Shown here one piece after another: positions 33,774-48,847 of a stretch of DNA of 64,000 nt; position 1 is the stretch's first letter, and the number at the start of each line of letters is the position of its first letter. The stretch is from Pigmentiphaga sp. NML080357 (lineage in GTDB: Bacteria > Pseudomonadota > Gammaproteobacteria > Burkholderiales > Burkholderiaceae_B). The stretch is taken from the NCBI RefSeq assembly GCF_002188465.1, contig NZ_NINW01000028.1:1-64000 (forward strand). Direction: 5' to 3'. The position numbers and the translations under genes were made by a program. The notes under the pieces were generated by a model. That model was given only the letters and a program-made list of their open reading frames with translations, was not told the DNA's origin and did not search any database.

Positions 33774-34769
33774 ATGAGCGCGCGCATCCTGCCGCCGACG
33801 CCCGCGGCCATCGCCGAAGCGGCCGACCTGCTGCGTGCCGGGCAATTGGTGGGCATGCCCACCGAGACGGTCTACGGCCTGGCCGCGGATGCGTCCGATC
33901 CCGAGGCCGTGGCGCGCATCTTCGCCGCCAAGGGCCGGCCCAACGACCACCCGGTCATCGTCCACGTGGCCGCCGGCGCCGACCTGTCGCGCTGGGCGGC
34001 GCGCGTTCCCGACGCCGCGCGGCGACTGATGGCGGCATTCTGGCCAGGCCCGTTGACGCTGATCCTGCCGCGCGCCCCCGGCGTGCTCGACGCCGTCACG
34101 GGCGGGCAGGATACGGTGGGGCTGCGTTGCCCTTCGCATCCTGTGGCCCAGGCCCTGCTGGCCGCATTCGGCGGCGGCGTGGCGGCGCCCTCGGCCAACC
34201 GTTTCGGGCGGGTGAGCCCGACCACGGCGCAGCACGTGGCCGGCGAGTTCGACCAGGCCGTGCCGGTGGTGCTCGATGGCGGACCGTGCGAGGTGGGCAT
34301 CGAATCGACCATCGTCGACGTCTCCAGCGACATCCCCATCCTGCTGCGGCCCGGGCACGTATCGGCCGTGGCCTTGTCCGCGGTGCTCGGCACCGCCGTT
34401 CTCACGCGGGCGCAGATGGACGAACGGCGCTCGGTGCCGCGCGTGTCGGGATCGCTGTCGGCGCATTACGCGCCCCGCACGCCGCTCAAGCTGGCCGGTG
34501 CCGCCGTGCTGGCGGCTGAAGTGGCTGCCGCGCGCGCCCAGGGTCGTTCGGTGGGCGTCTGGTCGTCGCGCGATCCCGGCGGGGCCACCGTCTGGGTCCA
34601 AGCCCCCAGCGAGCCCGAACGATATGCGCAGGCGCTCTATGCCACGCTGCGTGAACTCGATGGCCGCGGGTTGGACTTGCTGCTGCTAGAGAATCCGCCC
34701 GCGGCGCCGGCCTGGTCTGCGGTGCGGGACCGTCTTGGCCGCGCGGCCGTGGGATCGGGGGCGGGCTAG
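33774..34769 (+). CDS. L-threonylcarbamoyladenylate synthase (Sua5/YwlC type)
   Basis: Protein of 331 residues. An N-terminal YrdC/TsaC domain (about 10-205) has GMPTETVYGLAADA, KGRPNDHPVIVHV, PGPLTLIL, GLRCPSHPVAQALL and PSANRFGRVSPTTAQHV in part. A C-terminal Sua5 domain follows after SGSLSAHYAPRTPL, making this the long Sua5 form. It makes threonylcarbamoyl-AMP for the t6A37 tRNA modification. It is the last gene of the purE-purK transcript. A GGGCC/GGCCC dyad follows its stop. Confidence 0.94.
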   Translation: MSARILPPTPAAIAEAADLLRAGQLVGMPTETVYGLAADASDPEAVARIFAAKGRPNDHPVIVHVAAGADLSRWAARVPDAARRLMAAFWPGPLTLILPRAPGVLDAVTGGQDTVGLRCPSHPVAQALLAAFGGGVAAPSANRFGRVSPTTAQHVAGEFDQAVPVVLDGGPCEVGIESTIVDVSSDIPILLRPGHVSAVALSAVLGTAVLTRAQMDERRSVPRVSGSLSAHYAPRTPLKLAGAAVLAAEVAAARAQGRSVGVWSSRDPGGATVWVQAPSEPERYAQALYATLRELDGRGLDLLLLENPPAAPAWSAVRDRLGRAAVGSGAG

Positions 34770-34791
34770 GGCCTGAACGGGCCCTGGTTCC

Positions 34792-35577
34792 TCACGGCTG
34801 CTTGCGCGCGTAGGCGAACCACGCCGCCGACTGCGCGCTGTTGGTCGCCATGATCAGCAACAGTGGCTCCTTGTTCTGTTCCGTCAATCGCATCGCCACG
34901 CCTTGCATGCTCGTGCCCGCGTGCTGGCTCAGGCAGTTGGTGGCGTTGCCGAACGAAAAGGTCGTGGTGGCGTAGTTTTTGCCCGACGAGGCCTTGGCCA
35001 GCGCGCCGCTGATGTTGCAGGTGTCAGGCCGGCCGCTGATCTCGGACCTGGCCTCGAAATCGCCGTTGGCCTGGATGGTGAAAGTCACGCGGGAGCTGGC
35101 GCTGTCGCGACCCTGCCAGGTGCCGGCATAGGCGGCGAGGTCGAAGGCCTCGTTGTACTGGCCGTTGAACGTCGAGGTGAAGGTCACGTTCTGCCCGAGG
35201 TTGCCGTCGAAGCTGGCGCCGCTGGCGACGGTGCCCGTGATGTTCGCGGTTTCCGCCGTGGTGTCCCCGGTGCCGAAGGTCTTGCCGGTGCCCGAGTAGG
35301 CCTTGCCGTTGAGCGAGCCGGTGCCGCGCGTCAGGCGCCGTACCTGGCTGAAGTTCTCGCTCCAAGACATGGCCCACAGTTCGTTGGTGGGCGTGACCAG
35401 CATGTGCATGGATAGCGTGTCGCTGGTGATGTTGCCCGCCCAGATGCCCTGGGCATCGCTGTTGCCGCCCCCGCCCCCCCCGTCGCCCCCGTCTTCCTCC
35501 GGCGAGCCGAAGTAGCCGCCGTTGCAGGCGGCGAGGGACAGGGTGCAGAGCAGAGCGAGAGCGAAGCGACGATGCAT
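34792..35577 (-). CDS. putative lipoprotein of unknown function
   Basis: Protein of 261 residues. Signal peptide with lipobox LAAC (about residues 15-18), a flexible GGDGGGGGG linker, then a domain rich in Thr, Ser, Gly and Asn with strand-like repeats (GIWAGNITSD, GTWQGRDSASSRVTF), which suggests a beta-barrel or beta-sandwich such as a lipocalin-like fold. I do not recognise a family. It lies 21 bases after the flavin reductase gene on the same strand and may be co-transcribed. The 3' end faces the Sua5 gene. Confidence 0.8.
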   Translation of the reverse strand: MHRRFALALLCTLSLAACNGGYFGSPEEDGGDGGGGGGNSDAQGIWAGNITSDTLSMHMLVTPTNELWAMSWSENFSQVRRLTRGTGSLNGKAYSGTGKTFGTGDTTAETANITGTVASGASFDGNLGQNVTFTSTFNGQYNEAFDLAAYAGTWQGRDSASSRVTFTIQANGDFEARSEISGRPDTCNISGALAKASSGKNYATTTFSFGNATNCLSQHAGTSMQGVAMRLTEQNKEPLLLIMATNSAQSAAWFAYARKQP

Positions 35578-35598
35578 GGAAAGCCCGGCGGAAAGGTT

Positions 35599-36120
35599 CT
35601 AGGAAGCGGGAGTCTTGCGCGAACGCTGCGGCGTGAGGTCGAAGCCTCCCGCATGGAACACCAGCGGCATGGCGTCGGTATGACCGCAGCGCTCGACCTC
35701 GCCCACGAAGATGCAGTGATCGCCTTCACGGTACCTGCTGCGGTTATAGCATTCGAACCAGGCCGTGCAACCCTCCAGCAGCGGCGCGCCGTTGCCTCCC
35801 GGCCGCCAGGGGAACTGGGCGAAGCGGTCGGTCGCATTGCCGCGGGTGGCGAAACGCTTGGCCACCTCGAGCTGGTCGGCGGCCAGCACGTTGACGGCAT
35901 AGTGGCTCGCGGCGTCGAGAATGGGCAGCGAGCCCGAGGTCAAGGACAGGCTCCACAGCACCAGCGGCGGCGCCAGCGAGACCGAGTTGAACGAACTGAC
36001 CGTCAGGCCGATGGGCCGCCCGTCGGGCCCCATGGCCGTGACGACCGTCACGCCCGTGGCGAAGCGGCCCAGGGCCGAGCGGAACGCGGTGGAATCGAAA
36101 TCCGGGAGAGCTGCAGGCAT
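35599..36120 (-). CDS. flavin reductase family protein
   Basis: Protein of 173 residues of the flavin reductase-like FMN-binding split barrel group (HpaC/RutF type). Marks: FRSALGRFATGVTVVTA, GLTVSSFNSVSLAPPLV, HYAVNVLAADQ, and DHCIFVGEVERC with the GDH-type histidine. These enzymes reduce FMN or FAD with NAD(P)H for a partner monooxygenase; no partner is next to it. The cluster chaC-pdxH-DUF72-this gene-lipoprotein all run on the minus strand. Confidence 0.9.
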   Translation of the reverse strand: MPAALPDFDSTAFRSALGRFATGVTVVTAMGPDGRPIGLTVSSFNSVSLAPPLVLWSLSLTSGSLPILDAASHYAVNVLAADQLEVAKRFATRGNATDRFAQFPWRPGGNGAPLLEGCTAWFECYNRSRYREGDHCIFVGEVERCGHTDAMPLVFHAGGFDLTPQRSRKTPAS

Positions 36121-36186
36121 CCAGGGGAAGGGGCTGACGCACCCAGGTCGCTGGTTGCGCGGCTGACGTTGCTGTAAAGCCTCATT

Positions 36187-37269
36187 TTATCCGGGTGGCG
36201 CCAGGCGTGCTGCGATTTCCCGTGCCAGCAGCTCGAGCGTGAGCGGCGCGCTGCCCTCGGCCTTGTTATTGGCGACGATCCAGGCTGGCTGACCCGCGGC
36301 GTGCGCGGCCCGGGCCGCTTCGGCCAGTACCCGGCGCGTTTCCGGATCTTCCACCTGTATCTTGTCGAAAGGCGAGAAGCGCGCCTTGGCGGCCTCGTAG
36401 CGCTGTCCCGCGAGCAGGCTCCACCGCACGACCAGCGGGCCCGGACCGGTGGCCGCCACCGCCTGCATCTGGCGGGCCGCCGACGGCATGCGCGCATGGA
36501 TGGCCACGCAATAGCGCACCCCTTGTTCGGCCAGCATTTTCATCATGCGCGGCGTGACCACCTGCGGATCGCGGAACTCCACCGCGTAGAACGGCTGCTC
36601 GTGGCCCCGGGAGGCCGGCAGAGGGGGAAGCGCGGCAAGAAAGGCCGACAGACGCGCCACCCAGCCGGCAGGATCGGCCAGGATCTCGGGCGGCAGCGGC
36701 GAAAACTGGAACACCAGGGGTCCGGCTTTCGTTCCCAGGCCCTCCAGGCACGGGGTGACGAAATGGTCCGTGGCCAGGACCGGGTCGAGGAAGCTGGGAT
36801 TGGGACCTGCCGGCACGCCGCGGTCCTCGCGCAGCACCGCGTCGGTCACCAGGTTCGGCGCCTTTACGACGAAGCGAAAGCCGGCCGGCACCTGGCCCGC
36901 ATAGTGGGCGTACTGTTCGGCGGTCAGCGGCGCGTAGAAAGTACGGTCCAGGCTGACGCTGTTGAGCAGGGGGTGGGACGAATAGGCCGGCAGGCCTTCG
37001 CGAGAGAGCAGCGATTCGCTCGCCTTGGCGCCGTAGACGATGCCGTTCCAGCCCGAGAATGCCCAGGACGAGGTGCCCAGGTAGACCTCGGGCGGCATGG
37101 CGGCGCCCAGCTGCCGCAGCCCGGCGGGATGCTCGGCCGCCGGCACGGTCTTGGCCTTGCCCTTGGCGGCCGGCTTGGCCGCAGCGGGCGCGTCGTCGAA
37201 AAACGAGCCCTGGCCGCCGGCCGTGTCGGGCGGTACGCTCGCGCCCGGAGGGCGTTCCTGCGAGGCCAT
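36187..37269 (-). CDS. DUF72 domain-containing protein
   Basis: Protein of 360 residues of the DUF72 (YecE) family, TIM-barrel-like proteins of unknown function. Marks: YLGTSSWAFSGWNGIVY, NSVSLDRTFYAPLTAEQYAHYA in part, FRFVVKAPNLVTD, LVFQFSPLPPE, and YAVEFRDPQVVTP. The N-terminal 45 residues are a low-complexity Ala/Lys/Pro-rich lead. It starts seven bases after pdxH and is probably co-translated with it; a link with B6 metabolism is only suggested by this position. Confidence 0.9.
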   Translation of the reverse strand: MASQERPPGASVPPDTAGGQGSFFDDAPAAAKPAAKGKAKTVPAAEHPAGLRQLGAAMPPEVYLGTSSWAFSGWNGIVYGAKASESLLSREGLPAYSSHPLLNSVSLDRTFYAPLTAEQYAHYAGQVPAGFRFVVKAPNLVTDAVLREDRGVPAGPNPSFLDPVLATDHFVTPCLEGLGTKAGPLVFQFSPLPPEILADPAGWVARLSAFLAALPPLPASRGHEQPFYAVEFRDPQVVTPRMMKMLAEQGVRYCVAIHARMPSAARQMQAVAATGPGPLVVRWSLLAGQRYEAAKARFSPFDKIQVEDPETRRVLAEAARAAHAAGQPAWIVANNKAEGSAPLTLELLAREIAARLAPPG

Positions 37270-37276
37270 GCCAAGC

Positions 37277-37912
37277 TCAGGGAGCCAGGCGCACGATGCG
37301 CCAGCCGCCTTCGGGCACGGGACGATAGACCAGGCGGTCGTGCAAGCGGGACGGCCGGCCCTGCCAGAACTCGATGGCGTCCGGCACTACGCGGTAGCCG
37401 CCCCAGTGCGCCGGCCGCGGAGGATGTTCGCCCAGTTCGGCCCGCAAGCGCGTCTCGCGTTCTCGCAGGACTTCGCGGTCGGGGATCTCTGCGCTCTGGT
37501 CCGAGGCCCAGGCGCCGATGCGCGACCCGAGCGGCCGGCTGTGGAAGTAGGTATCCGATTCCTGTTCGGACGTGCGCTCCACGCGGCCTTCGATGCGGAC
37601 CTGGCGTTCGTGCGCGGGCCAGAAGAACAGCAGGCTGGCGTAGGGAAGATGGGCGAGGTCCCGGCCCTTGCGGGACTGGTAATTGGTGTAGAAGACGAAG
37701 CCCCGTTCGTCGTAGCCCTTGAGCAGCACCGTGCGGGCCGCCGGCCGGCCGCGTTCGTCCACGGTGGCCAGCGCCATGGCGTTGGGGTCGGGAAGTTGGT
37801 CGGACACGGCGCGGCCGAACCAGGCGCCGAACAATTCGAACGGCGAGGCGGGCGCGTCGGCCTCCAGCAGGGCGCCTTGCTGGTAGTTCTGGCGAATGTC
37901 GGCGATGGACAT
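37277..37912 (-). CDS. pdxH: pyridoxamine 5'-phosphate oxidase
   Basis: Protein of 211 residues. PdxH signatures: [26 protein letters not shown] in part, [44 protein letters not shown], and the C-terminal [24 protein letters not shown] with the PLP-binding Arg and His. It oxidises pyridoxamine or pyridoxine phosphate to PLP using FMN. ATG 37912 ([10 protein letters not shown]) agrees with family N-termini; an ATG at 37945 would add eleven residues. Confidence 0.95.
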   Translation of the reverse strand: MSIADIRQNYQQGALLEADAPASPFELFGAWFGRAVSDQLPDPNAMALATVDERGRPAARTVLLKGYDERGFVFYTNYQSRKGRDLAHLPYASLLFFWPAHERQVRIEGRVERTSEQESDTYFHSRPLGSRIGAWASDQSAEIPDREVLRERETRLRAELGEHPPRPAHWGGYRVVPDAIEFWQGRPSRLHDRLVYRPVPEGGWRIVRLAP

Positions 37913-37944
37913 GATCGAACGCGAAGAAGAAATTCCACCCATCA

Positions 37945-38589
37945 CTATACCGGGTTGCGGGGGGCGGCCTCGTGCGGCGCGGTCAGCCGCCGCGCGAGCT
38001 GGTCCAGGCGCCGGTCGCGGATGCCATGGGCGCGCAGCGCCCGCGCCGTATCGAGCACGTAGTCCACGCAGGCGCCGTAGCGGCCATGCGCGCGGCGGAT
38101 CGCCGCCAGTACCTCGGCCTCGGCAAGGCCGCCGGCATAGCCGGATCCTCCCCGGTCGATGACGAAGGCCAGGCCCTCGACGGGGCCCGTGGCCGTATCA
38201 CAGCGCAGCCAGCGGGGCAGGTAGGAACCCATCATCATCTCGCGCTCCCACAGCGCGGCGAACACGTCGTCGACGTCGGCGGCAGCCAGGCGCAGCGCGA
38301 CCCCGCGGCAGCTGCCGCCCCGGTTCAGCCCGAACACCAGGCCCGGCGAAGCCAGCGTGCCGCGATTGATGCGGGACCACAGGCACAGCGAGCGGTGGTA
38401 GCCACGCACCGTGGCCATGCGGCGTTCCTGCACGGGAAAGTCGGCTTTCCAGATAAGCGAGCCGTAGGCGAAAAGCCAGACGTCATCGCGCCGGTTCCAG
38501 TCGCGCAGCGCGGTTTCGATGGACGCCTGGCGCTCGGCGGCGGTGAGGAGCAGCGGGGCGTATTCCGGCGGAAAGGCGGCGAGGGACAA
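37945..38589 (-). CDS. ChaC-type glutathione-specific gamma-glutamylcyclotransferase
   Basis: Protein of 214 residues. The substrate-binding loop [21 protein letters not shown] and the acid Glu in [12 protein letters not shown] are the ChaC family features; the enzyme splits glutathione into 5-oxoproline and Cys-Gly. The reading frame starts at TTG 38589, giving [12 protein letters not shown]; no ATG or GTG lies upstream in frame and no good ribosome site is seen, so the start is uncertain. It is the first gene of the minus-strand group with pdxH 32 bases downstream, and is divergent from the amidohydrolase. Confidence 0.88.
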   Translation of the reverse strand: MSLAAFPPEYAPLLLTAAERQASIETALRDWNRRDDVWLFAYGSLIWKADFPVQERRMATVRGYHRSLCLWSRINRGTLASPGLVFGLNRGGSCRGVALRLAAADVDDVFAALWEREMMMGSYLPRWLRCDTATGPVEGLAFVIDRGGSGYAGGLAEAEVLAAIRRAHGRYGACVDYVLDTARALRAHGIRDRRLDQLARRLTAPHEAAPRNPV

Positions 38590-38666
38590 GAGTGCGCAAG
38601 CAGGGGGAGGGCTTCCATTCTATCGCCGGCGCGGGATATTCGTCCAAATCCGGGATTTCACTCGTT

Positions 38667-38715
38667 TTCCATTTGCAATCGATAGCATGCATAATGCTAT
38701 CGATTGCAAATGGAA
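38667..38715. promoter_or_regulatory. perfect palindrome with 22-bp arms, likely operator
   Basis: Left arm 38667-38688 and right arm 38694-38715 are exact reverse complements around the five-base spacer GCATA. The right arm contains ATGCTATCGATTGCAAATGG. It lies 34 bases before the amidohydrolase start and 78 bases from the divergent chaC start. There is no T run on either side that would make it a terminator. Within it, half-sites such as ATCGAT and TTGCAA recur, which fits a dimeric repressor site. Confidence 0.75.
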
Positions 38716-38748
38716 GCCAACGACATTCCAATCAAAGTTGGGGGAAAC

Positions 38749-40188
38749 ATGGAACGCAGAGCCTTCATGAAAACAGCCGTCGGTGCGGCGGCGGCCTGGC
38801 CGGTCCTGGGCGCAGCGGCGCCAACCGGCCCGGCCGCGCGGAGGGACTTCGTCATTCGCGGCGGCTATGTGATATCGATGGATCCCCGGCTCGGCGACCT
38901 GCCCATGGCGGACGTGCTGGTCATCGACGGGCGCATCGCGGCGGTGGGCCGGCACCTGCAAGCGCCGGCCGGCGCCGCCGTCCTGGACGGCACGGGCATG
39001 CTGGTGTCGCCGGGATTCGTGAACGGCCATATCCACCTGGCGCAGACCATGCAGCGGGGCATATCGACCGAACACACCTTTGCCGACTACTACAGCACGC
39101 TGGTGCTCAAATATTCCAACCGGATGAGCCCCGAGGACGTGCGGCTGGCCGAATACGTGGGCGCGCTGGAACAGATGGCGCTCGGCACCACCACCTTGAT
39201 GGACTGGAATCGGGAGGCCATGACGCCCGACCACGCGGAAGCCGCCGTCGACGGCCTGCTCGAATCCGGCGTGCGCGCGATCTTTGCCTATACCATTGCG
39301 GCCCGCACGCCCCAGGGGTCGGATGCGCCGCTGCGCCGCATGGTCGAGCATGCTCGTTCGCTACGGGTCGGCCGGCTGTCGTCCGAGGACGGCCGCGTGG
39401 CGTTGGGCGCCTGCCTGCCCGGTCCCGACTTCATGCCGCTCGAACCCGCCTTCGCCGACATGAGGATGCTTCGCGAATTGGGCGTCCTCACTTCCTTCCA
39501 TTGCGGCGCGCCCATCTATGCGCAGCGCAAGAAGCGCCTGATCGCCACGCTGGCGCAACAGGGGCTGCTGGACGGCAAGCTGCAGCTGGTGCACGCCAAC
39601 GAGCTCGACGGCGACGAATTCCGGATGGCGGCGGACCACGGCGCCTGCATGGTCTGCACACCCGAGGCGGAACTGCATTGCGGCCATGGCCACCCCGCCA
39701 TCTGGAAGGCGGCGCGGGCGAAGCTGCCCGTCAGTCTGGGCACCGACATCCCGTCGGCGTTCGGCGGCGGCATGATGACGCAGATGCGCGTGGCGCTGGC
39801 GGCCGAGATCGCCCGCCTGAACGCCGAGTCTTTTGCCGCGACCGGCAAGGCCCCCGCGACCAAGGCGGTTTCGGCGCGGGACATGCTCGAACTGGCCACG
39901 ATCGCCGGCGCGCAGGCGCTGGGCCTGGGCGACCTGACCGGCTCGATCACCCCGGGCAAGCGCGCCGACCTGTTGTTGATCCGCAGCGACAGCGTCGCGA
40001 CGGCGCCCATGCTGGATCCGGTGGGAACGCTGGTCTTGCAGGGTACGCCCGCCGACATCGACACCGTGATCGTCGACGGCCGGGTAGTGAAGGCGGCAGG
40101 TCGCCTTACCGACGCCCGGGCCGAGCTGGCGGCCCGTCAACTGCGTCAGCGTGCCCTGCAGATGGTGCAGCGGGCGCAGCAGGCGTGA
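38749..40188 (+). CDS. Tat-exported amidohydrolase (TrzA/AtzA/SsnA-type)
   Basis: Protein of 479 residues in the metal-dependent amidohydrolase superfamily. Metal ligands are visible: HIHLAQ (HxH), FHCG, the VHANE region and SLGTDIPSAF with the catalytic Asp. The N-terminus MERRAFMKTAVGAAAAWPVL is a twin-arginine signal (RRAFMK), so it is exported folded, unusual for this mostly cytoplasmic group. Likely reactions are deamination or dechlorination of a nitrogen heterocycle; the substrate is unknown. ATG 38749 has GGGGGAAA upstream. Its last 83 bases overlap the end of the opposing MFS gene. Confidence 0.88.
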   Translation: MERRAFMKTAVGAAAAWPVLGAAAPTGPAARRDFVIRGGYVISMDPRLGDLPMADVLVIDGRIAAVGRHLQAPAGAAVLDGTGMLVSPGFVNGHIHLAQTMQRGISTEHTFADYYSTLVLKYSNRMSPEDVRLAEYVGALEQMALGTTTLMDWNREAMTPDHAEAAVDGLLESGVRAIFAYTIAARTPQGSDAPLRRMVEHARSLRVGRLSSEDGRVALGACLPGPDFMPLEPAFADMRMLRELGVLTSFHCGAPIYAQRKKRLIATLAQQGLLDGKLQLVHANELDGDEFRMAADHGACMVCTPEAELHCGHGHPAIWKAARAKLPVSLGTDIPSAFGGGMMTQMRVALAAEIARLNAESFAATGKAPATKAVSARDMLELATIAGAQALGLGDLTGSITPGKRADLLLIRSDSVATAPMLDPVGTLVLQGTPADIDTVIVDGRVVKAAGRLTDARAELAARQLRQRALQMVQRAQQA

Positions 40189-41386
40189 TGCGGGGCGGCG
40201 GCCGGTTGAACAGCCCGCCCGCGAACAGGCATGCCGCCACCGTCCAGAAGGGCAGGCCCAGGCCGGCCATGGCGCTGAGGCTGCCGAAGGCAAGGGGGAG
40301 CACGAACTGTCCGCCGTTGATCGTGGCCATTCGCAGCCCCAGTGCCTCGGCCGCCCGGCCCGGCGGGGCGTGGGCATGGAGCAGTGCCAGGAGGCTGGGT
40401 TGGCCGCTGCCCAGGGCCAGGCCCAGCAGGAAGGCCAGCATGATGAGGACGGGAACCTCGCGGAAGAACGGATACAGCACGTAGACCGCGCTGGCGGTGA
40501 ACATGGCGGTGCGCAGCAGCGTCCACGGCGCGATCCGCCGCTGTATCCACGGCAGCATGATGCGGATCACGAATGTGGCCACCGCGAAGGCCGACAGAAT
40601 GATGCCTATGGTCGTGGCGGACAGCCCGATGGCGGCGCCGAAGATGGGCACCATGAAGGAGTTCAGGTCCCAGGCTCCGGACAAGAGGGCGGTGGCGATC
40701 AGGACCCGGCGCAGGATGGGACTGGCCAGCAGGTCGCCCACTTGTTCCCGGGCGGCGTGACGGGCCGTGCCCGCGGCGCGAGGCAGGCGGCGCTGCTGTT
40801 TCAGCAGGACGCCCAGCGCGAGGAGCTGGCACAGCAGCAGGACGCCGAACGCCCAGCGGAATCCCAGGTGATCGATCGAAAGCCCGGCAACCAGGGGCCC
40901 GCCGAACCCGGAGATCGACAAGGACAGCGACAGGCGCGAGAAATTGAGGATGCGCCGGTCGGGCGTCGCGTACACGCCCATCACGTTCTGCACGGCGATC
41001 TGGAACACCATGCAGCCGATGCCGGTCAGGCAGCTCGACACGAACAGCACGCGCGTGTCCTGCAGCGCGAAAGGCAGCAGGCTTCCGGCGATGAGCAGGG
41101 CGGCGCCGATACGCATGGGCCGGCGCGCGCCGATGTGATCGACCCAGCGGCCGGCATGGACCGAGAGCAGCATGGGCACCAGCGCGAACAGGGCCATGAG
41201 CACGCCCACGGTGAAACTGGATGCGCCCTGCGCCAGCGCGCCCAGCGAGACGGTCACGCGTCCGCCGGTCAGCGCGATGTGAGTGAGGATAGCCAGCGCG
41301 CAGAAGACGGCGACGCCGCGTTCGTCGAGCGGCGCGGATTGCGGCTCGGCGGTGATGGCGTCCTGGCGCGGCGGCGGATGGGGCAA
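40106..41386 (-). CDS. MFS transporter
   Basis: Protein of 426 residues with twelve hydrophobic segments typical of the major facilitator superfamily. The loop 2-3 motif is GRWVDHIGARRPM, a form of the A-motif G-x3-D-x2-G-R. LSISGFGGPLVAGL in helix 5 resembles the C-motif of drug exporters. Substrate unknown. The 3' end overlaps the amidohydrolase gene tail to tail by 83 bases, and its last 30 residues (PAAPAAPSAGHADAVDGP...) are low-complexity antisense of that gene, so the natural stop may have been lost and the tail extended. Confidence 0.88.
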   Translation of the reverse strand: MPHPPPRQDAITAEPQSAPLDERGVAVFCALAILTHIALTGGRVTVSLGALAQGASSFTVGVLMALFALVPMLLSVHAGRWVDHIGARRPMRIGAALLIAGSLLPFALQDTRVLFVSSCLTGIGCMVFQIAVQNVMGVYATPDRRILNFSRLSLSLSISGFGGPLVAGLSIDHLGFRWAFGVLLLCQLLALGVLLKQQRRLPRAAGTARHAAREQVGDLLASPILRRVLIATALLSGAWDLNSFMVPIFGAAIGLSATTIGIILSAFAVATFVIRIMLPWIQRRIAPWTLLRTAMFTASAVYVLYPFFREVPVLIMLAFLLGLALGSGQPSLLALLHAHAPPGRAAEALGLRMATINGGQFVLPLAFGSLSAMAGLGLPFWTVAACLFAGGLFNRPPPRITPAAPAAPSAGHADAVDGPPARPGRR

Positions 41387-41591
41387 GATGGGTGCGGCGG
41401 AGAGTGCCGCCGTGGTCTCGCGGCGGCTTTTGATTTGGCATCATTCTAACGCCGCGCGACGCGTACGGCCATGCGGCGGGCCGGGATCTTCGCCGCATCG
41501 GCCGCCCTGCTACTATCGGGGCGTTCTTGCCCTCACGGCCCGGCGCCGTATTTTCCATGCGTCCATCCCGTTCTTTCCGCAGGCCCCCGTC

Positions 41592-42401
41592 ATGAGTTGC
41601 GACATCGATACCGAACGCCGGTTCGGCGGCCTCGATCGCCTGTACGGACCGGGCGCGCTCGATGCGCTGCGCGCCGCGCGCGCCACGGTGGTTGGACTGG
41701 GCGGCGTGGGGTCGTGGACGGCCGAGGCCCTGGCCCGCTGCGGCATCGGCACCCTGACGCTGATCGACCTCGACCACATCGCCGAGTCCAACATCAACCG
41801 CCAGGTCCATGCCCTGGGCCGCACGCTGGGCCAGGCCAAGGTGGAAGCCATGGCCGAGCGCATCCGCGACATCAGCCCGCATTGCGCGTTGAACCTGGTG
41901 GACGATTTCCTCGACCCGGACAACGCCGCGTGCCTGCTGGCCGATCCGGGCAGCGTGGTGGTGGACTGCACCGACCAGGTGGCGGCCAAGATCGCGATGA
42001 TCCTGCATGCCCGGCGCAGCGGCGCGCCGCTGGTGGTATGCGGCGGCGCCGGCGGCAAGACCGATCCGCTCGCCCTGCGCGCGGGGGACCTGTCGGAAGC
42101 GGTCAACGACGCGCTGCTGGCCAAGATCCGCAACCAGTTGCGGCGGCAGCACGGTTATCCCAAGGCCTCGCCCGTGGCCGGCAAGCCGGCGCGCCGGGTG
42201 CCGAAGATGAAGGTGCGCGCGCTGTGGGTGGACCAACCGGCGCGGCTGCCGGCGGCCTGGACCCAGGATGTGGACGGACCGGCCGAGGCGCCGCAGGGCT
42301 TGTCCTGCGCCGGCTACGGGTCGGCCGTGACGGTGACTGCCGCCATGGGCCTGGCGGCGGCGCACGAGGTCCTGCGCGTCGTGTTTCCGGCGGAGCGCTG
42401 A
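41592..42401 (+). CDS. tcdA: tRNA threonylcarbamoyladenosine dehydratase
   Basis: Protein of 269 residues of the ThiF/E1-like family. The nucleotide loop VVGLGGVGSW, DLDHIAESNINRQ, VVDCTDQVAAK and the ENAA-like end (GYGSAVTVTAAMGLAAA) identify TcdA (CsdL/YgdL). It cyclises t6A37 of tRNA to ct6A using ATP. ATG 41592 matches the family start. It shares the t6A pathway with the Sua5-type gene at 33.8 kb. It is convergent with the class IV aminotransferase gene, seven bases away. Confidence 0.93.
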   Translation: MSCDIDTERRFGGLDRLYGPGALDALRAARATVVGLGGVGSWTAEALARCGIGTLTLIDLDHIAESNINRQVHALGRTLGQAKVEAMAERIRDISPHCALNLVDDFLDPDNAACLLADPGSVVVDCTDQVAAKIAMILHARRSGAPLVVCGGAGGKTDPLALRAGDLSEAVNDALLAKIRNQLRRQHGYPKASPVAGKPARRVPKMKVRALWVDQPARLPAAWTQDVDGPAEAPQGLSCAGYGSAVTVTAAMGLAAAHEVLRVVFPAER

Positions 42402-42408
42402 ACGGGTC

Positions 42409-43035
42409 CTAGTCGAGCACGACGTCGAACCAGCCGCGCAACGCGTTGGAGAGCCGCAGGCCTTGCGCCCGCACGAGGCTGTCGCGCGTGACGACCGCCT
42501 CCCGGACTTTTTCCTCGTCCAGCAGCGCCTCGCGCTGCACGCCCGGCAGCAGTCCGCACGAAATGGGCGGCGTGATCCACAGGCCATCCAGGAGCACGTA
42601 GACGTTGGTGCGGCTGCCCTCGCACAGTTCGTCGCGCTCGTTCAGGTACAGCAGGTCGAAATGTTCGGGATGGCCCGCGAGCCAGGCCGCCGCGCCGTCG
42701 TACCAGGGCCGCCACGTCGTCTTGTGGCGCAGCAGTGCCGCGTTCGAGTCCAGGCGTCCGGCGGCCAAGGCCACCCGGGGCCGGGCGGGCAACGGGGCCA
42801 GCACCGAAGTCTCGATCTCCACCGCGCCGTTGTCCGCGACCAGCACGCGCATCCGATGCGCGACGCCTTCGGGCAGGCCCGCCGCCGCGCGGGCGACGGC
42901 GCGCTGCACGGCGTCCACCGAACCATGGTAGGCGAGTTCGGCGCATGAGCGGCCGAGCCGCTCCAGATGCCAAGGCAGCAGGGGCATGCGGCCGTCGGCG
43001 TCGATCCGGATGGTTTCTATCAGCCGGGGCCGCAT
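42409..43035 (-). CDS. class IV aminotransferase (aminodeoxychorismate lyase-like)
   Basis: Protein of 208 residues, PLP fold-type IV. The PLP Lys is probably in LLRHKTTWRPWYD, a motif shared with the C-terminal lyase domain of fused PabB proteins; YLNERDELCEGSRTNVYV and GLLPGVQREALL are the other family marks. It likely releases pyruvate from aminodeoxychorismate to make p-aminobenzoate for folate. ATG 43035 is one base after the uvrA stop (TGACATG), so it is coupled to the end of that very large gene. No pabA or pabB is next to it. Confidence 0.85.
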   Translation of the reverse strand: MRPRLIETIRIDADGRMPLLPWHLERLGRSCAELAYHGSVDAVQRAVARAAAGLPEGVAHRMRVLVADNGAVEIETSVLAPLPARPRVALAAGRLDSNAALLRHKTTWRPWYDGAAAWLAGHPEHFDLLYLNERDELCEGSRTNVYVLLDGLWITPPISCGLLPGVQREALLDEEKVREAVVTRDSLVRAQGLRLSNALRGWFDVVLD

Positions 43036-43036
43036 G

Positions 43037-48847
<5,811 letters not shown>

